Assembly: GCA_021732445.1 (NCBI GenBank)
Contig: JAKFUZ010000026.1
Coordinates: 1-64,000 of the forward strand
DNA length: 64,000 nucleotides
Direction: 5' to 3'
From: Sphingomonas sp.
GTDB lineage: Bacteria; Pseudomonadota; Alphaproteobacteria; Sphingomonadales; Sphingomonadaceae
Shown: positions 63,736-64,000 of the stretch, in pieces
Position numbering within the stretch: position 1 is the stretch's first letter
How the letters are laid out: each line of letters starts with the position of its first letter
Made by a program: the position numbers and the translations under genes
The notes under the pieces: generated by a model
Databases searched by the model: none
What the model saw: the letters and a program-made list of their open reading frames with translations, nothing else
What the model was told of the DNA's origin: nothing

Positions 63736-64000
63736 CCAAGCCGCACCCCGTGCAGGTACTGCGCATTCTGTCAGGCCGCCTGGCCGGTGCCGAACATGCC
63801 TTGAACATGGGCGACAGGCTAACCCTTGGCCATGGGCTGACGCATGACATCATCCTGCGCGGCGCCGACACTGCGGGGTTGTCGATTGTGCTGCATGCGG
63901 CCCCGGCAGCGATTATCATCTCGGTGCTGGACGGCGAGGTAAGGCTGCTGGACCGGGTGCTCACCAAGGGCGAAGAAGGGGTGCTGCCGCTCTTCACGCC
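63732..64000 (+). CDS. sctD: T3SS inner-membrane ring protein SctD, partial (cut at window edge)
   Basis: The first 89 residues are visible: PHPVQVLRILSGRLAGAEHALNMGDRLTLG, then HDIILRGADTAGLSIVLHAAP. This resembles the cytoplasmic FHA-like domain of SctD/YscD, which links the sorting platform to the outer ring. It overlaps sctC in ATGA and has no stop in the window. Confidence 0.8.
   Translation, partial: MTKPHPVQVLRILSGRLAGAEHALNMGDRLTLGHGLTHDIILRGADTAGLSIVLHAAPAAIIISVLDGEVRLLDRVLTKGEEGVLPLFT

Noticed and set aside
53659..64000. Reading the export genes as part of a flagellar cluster
   Set aside because: A secretin, an SctD FHA-like domain and a transglycosylase are present, and no rod, hook, ring or filament gene is in view. 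The FliO-like gene is the only flagellar hint.

Overview
This is a GC-rich chromosomal window from an alphaproteobacterium, most likely order Sphingomonadales. The assignment rests on conserved gene sets seen directly: Shemin-type 5-aminolevulinate synthase, MipZ, the panC-mipZ-J-protein-phosphoglucomutase and ybeZ-ybeY-corC neighbourhoods, a sphingomonad-style ECF sigma/anti-sigma/fasciclin module, and btaA/btaB genes for betaine lipid. No rRNA is present, so genus cannot be fixed.

About 1-50 kb is mostly housekeeping DNA. From the left edge come a partial proline-rich secreted protein; an acyl-CoA dehydrogenase/hydrolase pair; tsaC/sua5, msrA and galE; a ZnuD-like TonB receptor with a palindrome upstream; a CitE-like lyase whose 3' end overlaps a tRNA-Lys gene; folK, a family 5 uracil-DNA glycosylase and a small chlorite-dismutase relative; the agmatine-to-putrescine genes aguA/aguB around a DUF3147 membrane gene; an M28 peptidase; rpsD with a clear terminator; chorismate mutase; and a tightly packed rpiB-glyA-nrdR-trmJ operon. 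Next come the ECF/anti-sigma/fasciclin unit, btaA-btaB, a HEXXH/TPR protein, hemA, murI, plsY-dprA, topA, panC / mipZ-J-protein-pgm, an exonuclease and phoH(ybeZ)-ybeY-corC. That last operon is separated from lnt-metK-trmB by a sorbosone-dehydrogenase-like gene, a winged-helix gene and a glyoxalase-fold gene. The lnt-metK junction can fold into two adjacent hairpins.

At about 50.0-50.65 kb, an AT-rich patch and a broken tyrosine-integrase N-terminus lie next to tRNA-Ser(GGA), which looks like the scar of an integrated element.

From about 51.9 kb to the right edge is the most unusual part: a non-flagellar type III secretion (T3SS) locus arranged as two divergent units around a 0.6 kb AT-rich control region. 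The rightward unit encodes a lytic transglycosylase, SctV, the secretin SctC and the start of SctD. The leftward unit encodes SctU, a FliO-like protein, SctQ, SctR, SctS, SctT and a LuxR-type regulator. On the same strand, 114 nt further on, it continues into a 414-residue polymorphic-toxin-like protein with a C-terminal nuclease-type domain and then a small acidic protein resembling YezG/DUF600 immunity proteins. The ATPase SctN, SctJ, SctL, needle and translocon genes are not in view and would have to lie beyond 64 kb or elsewhere. A nuclease-immunity pair at the end of a T3SS operon, together with a FliO-like subunit beside a secretin, is the best candidate here for an undescribed system.
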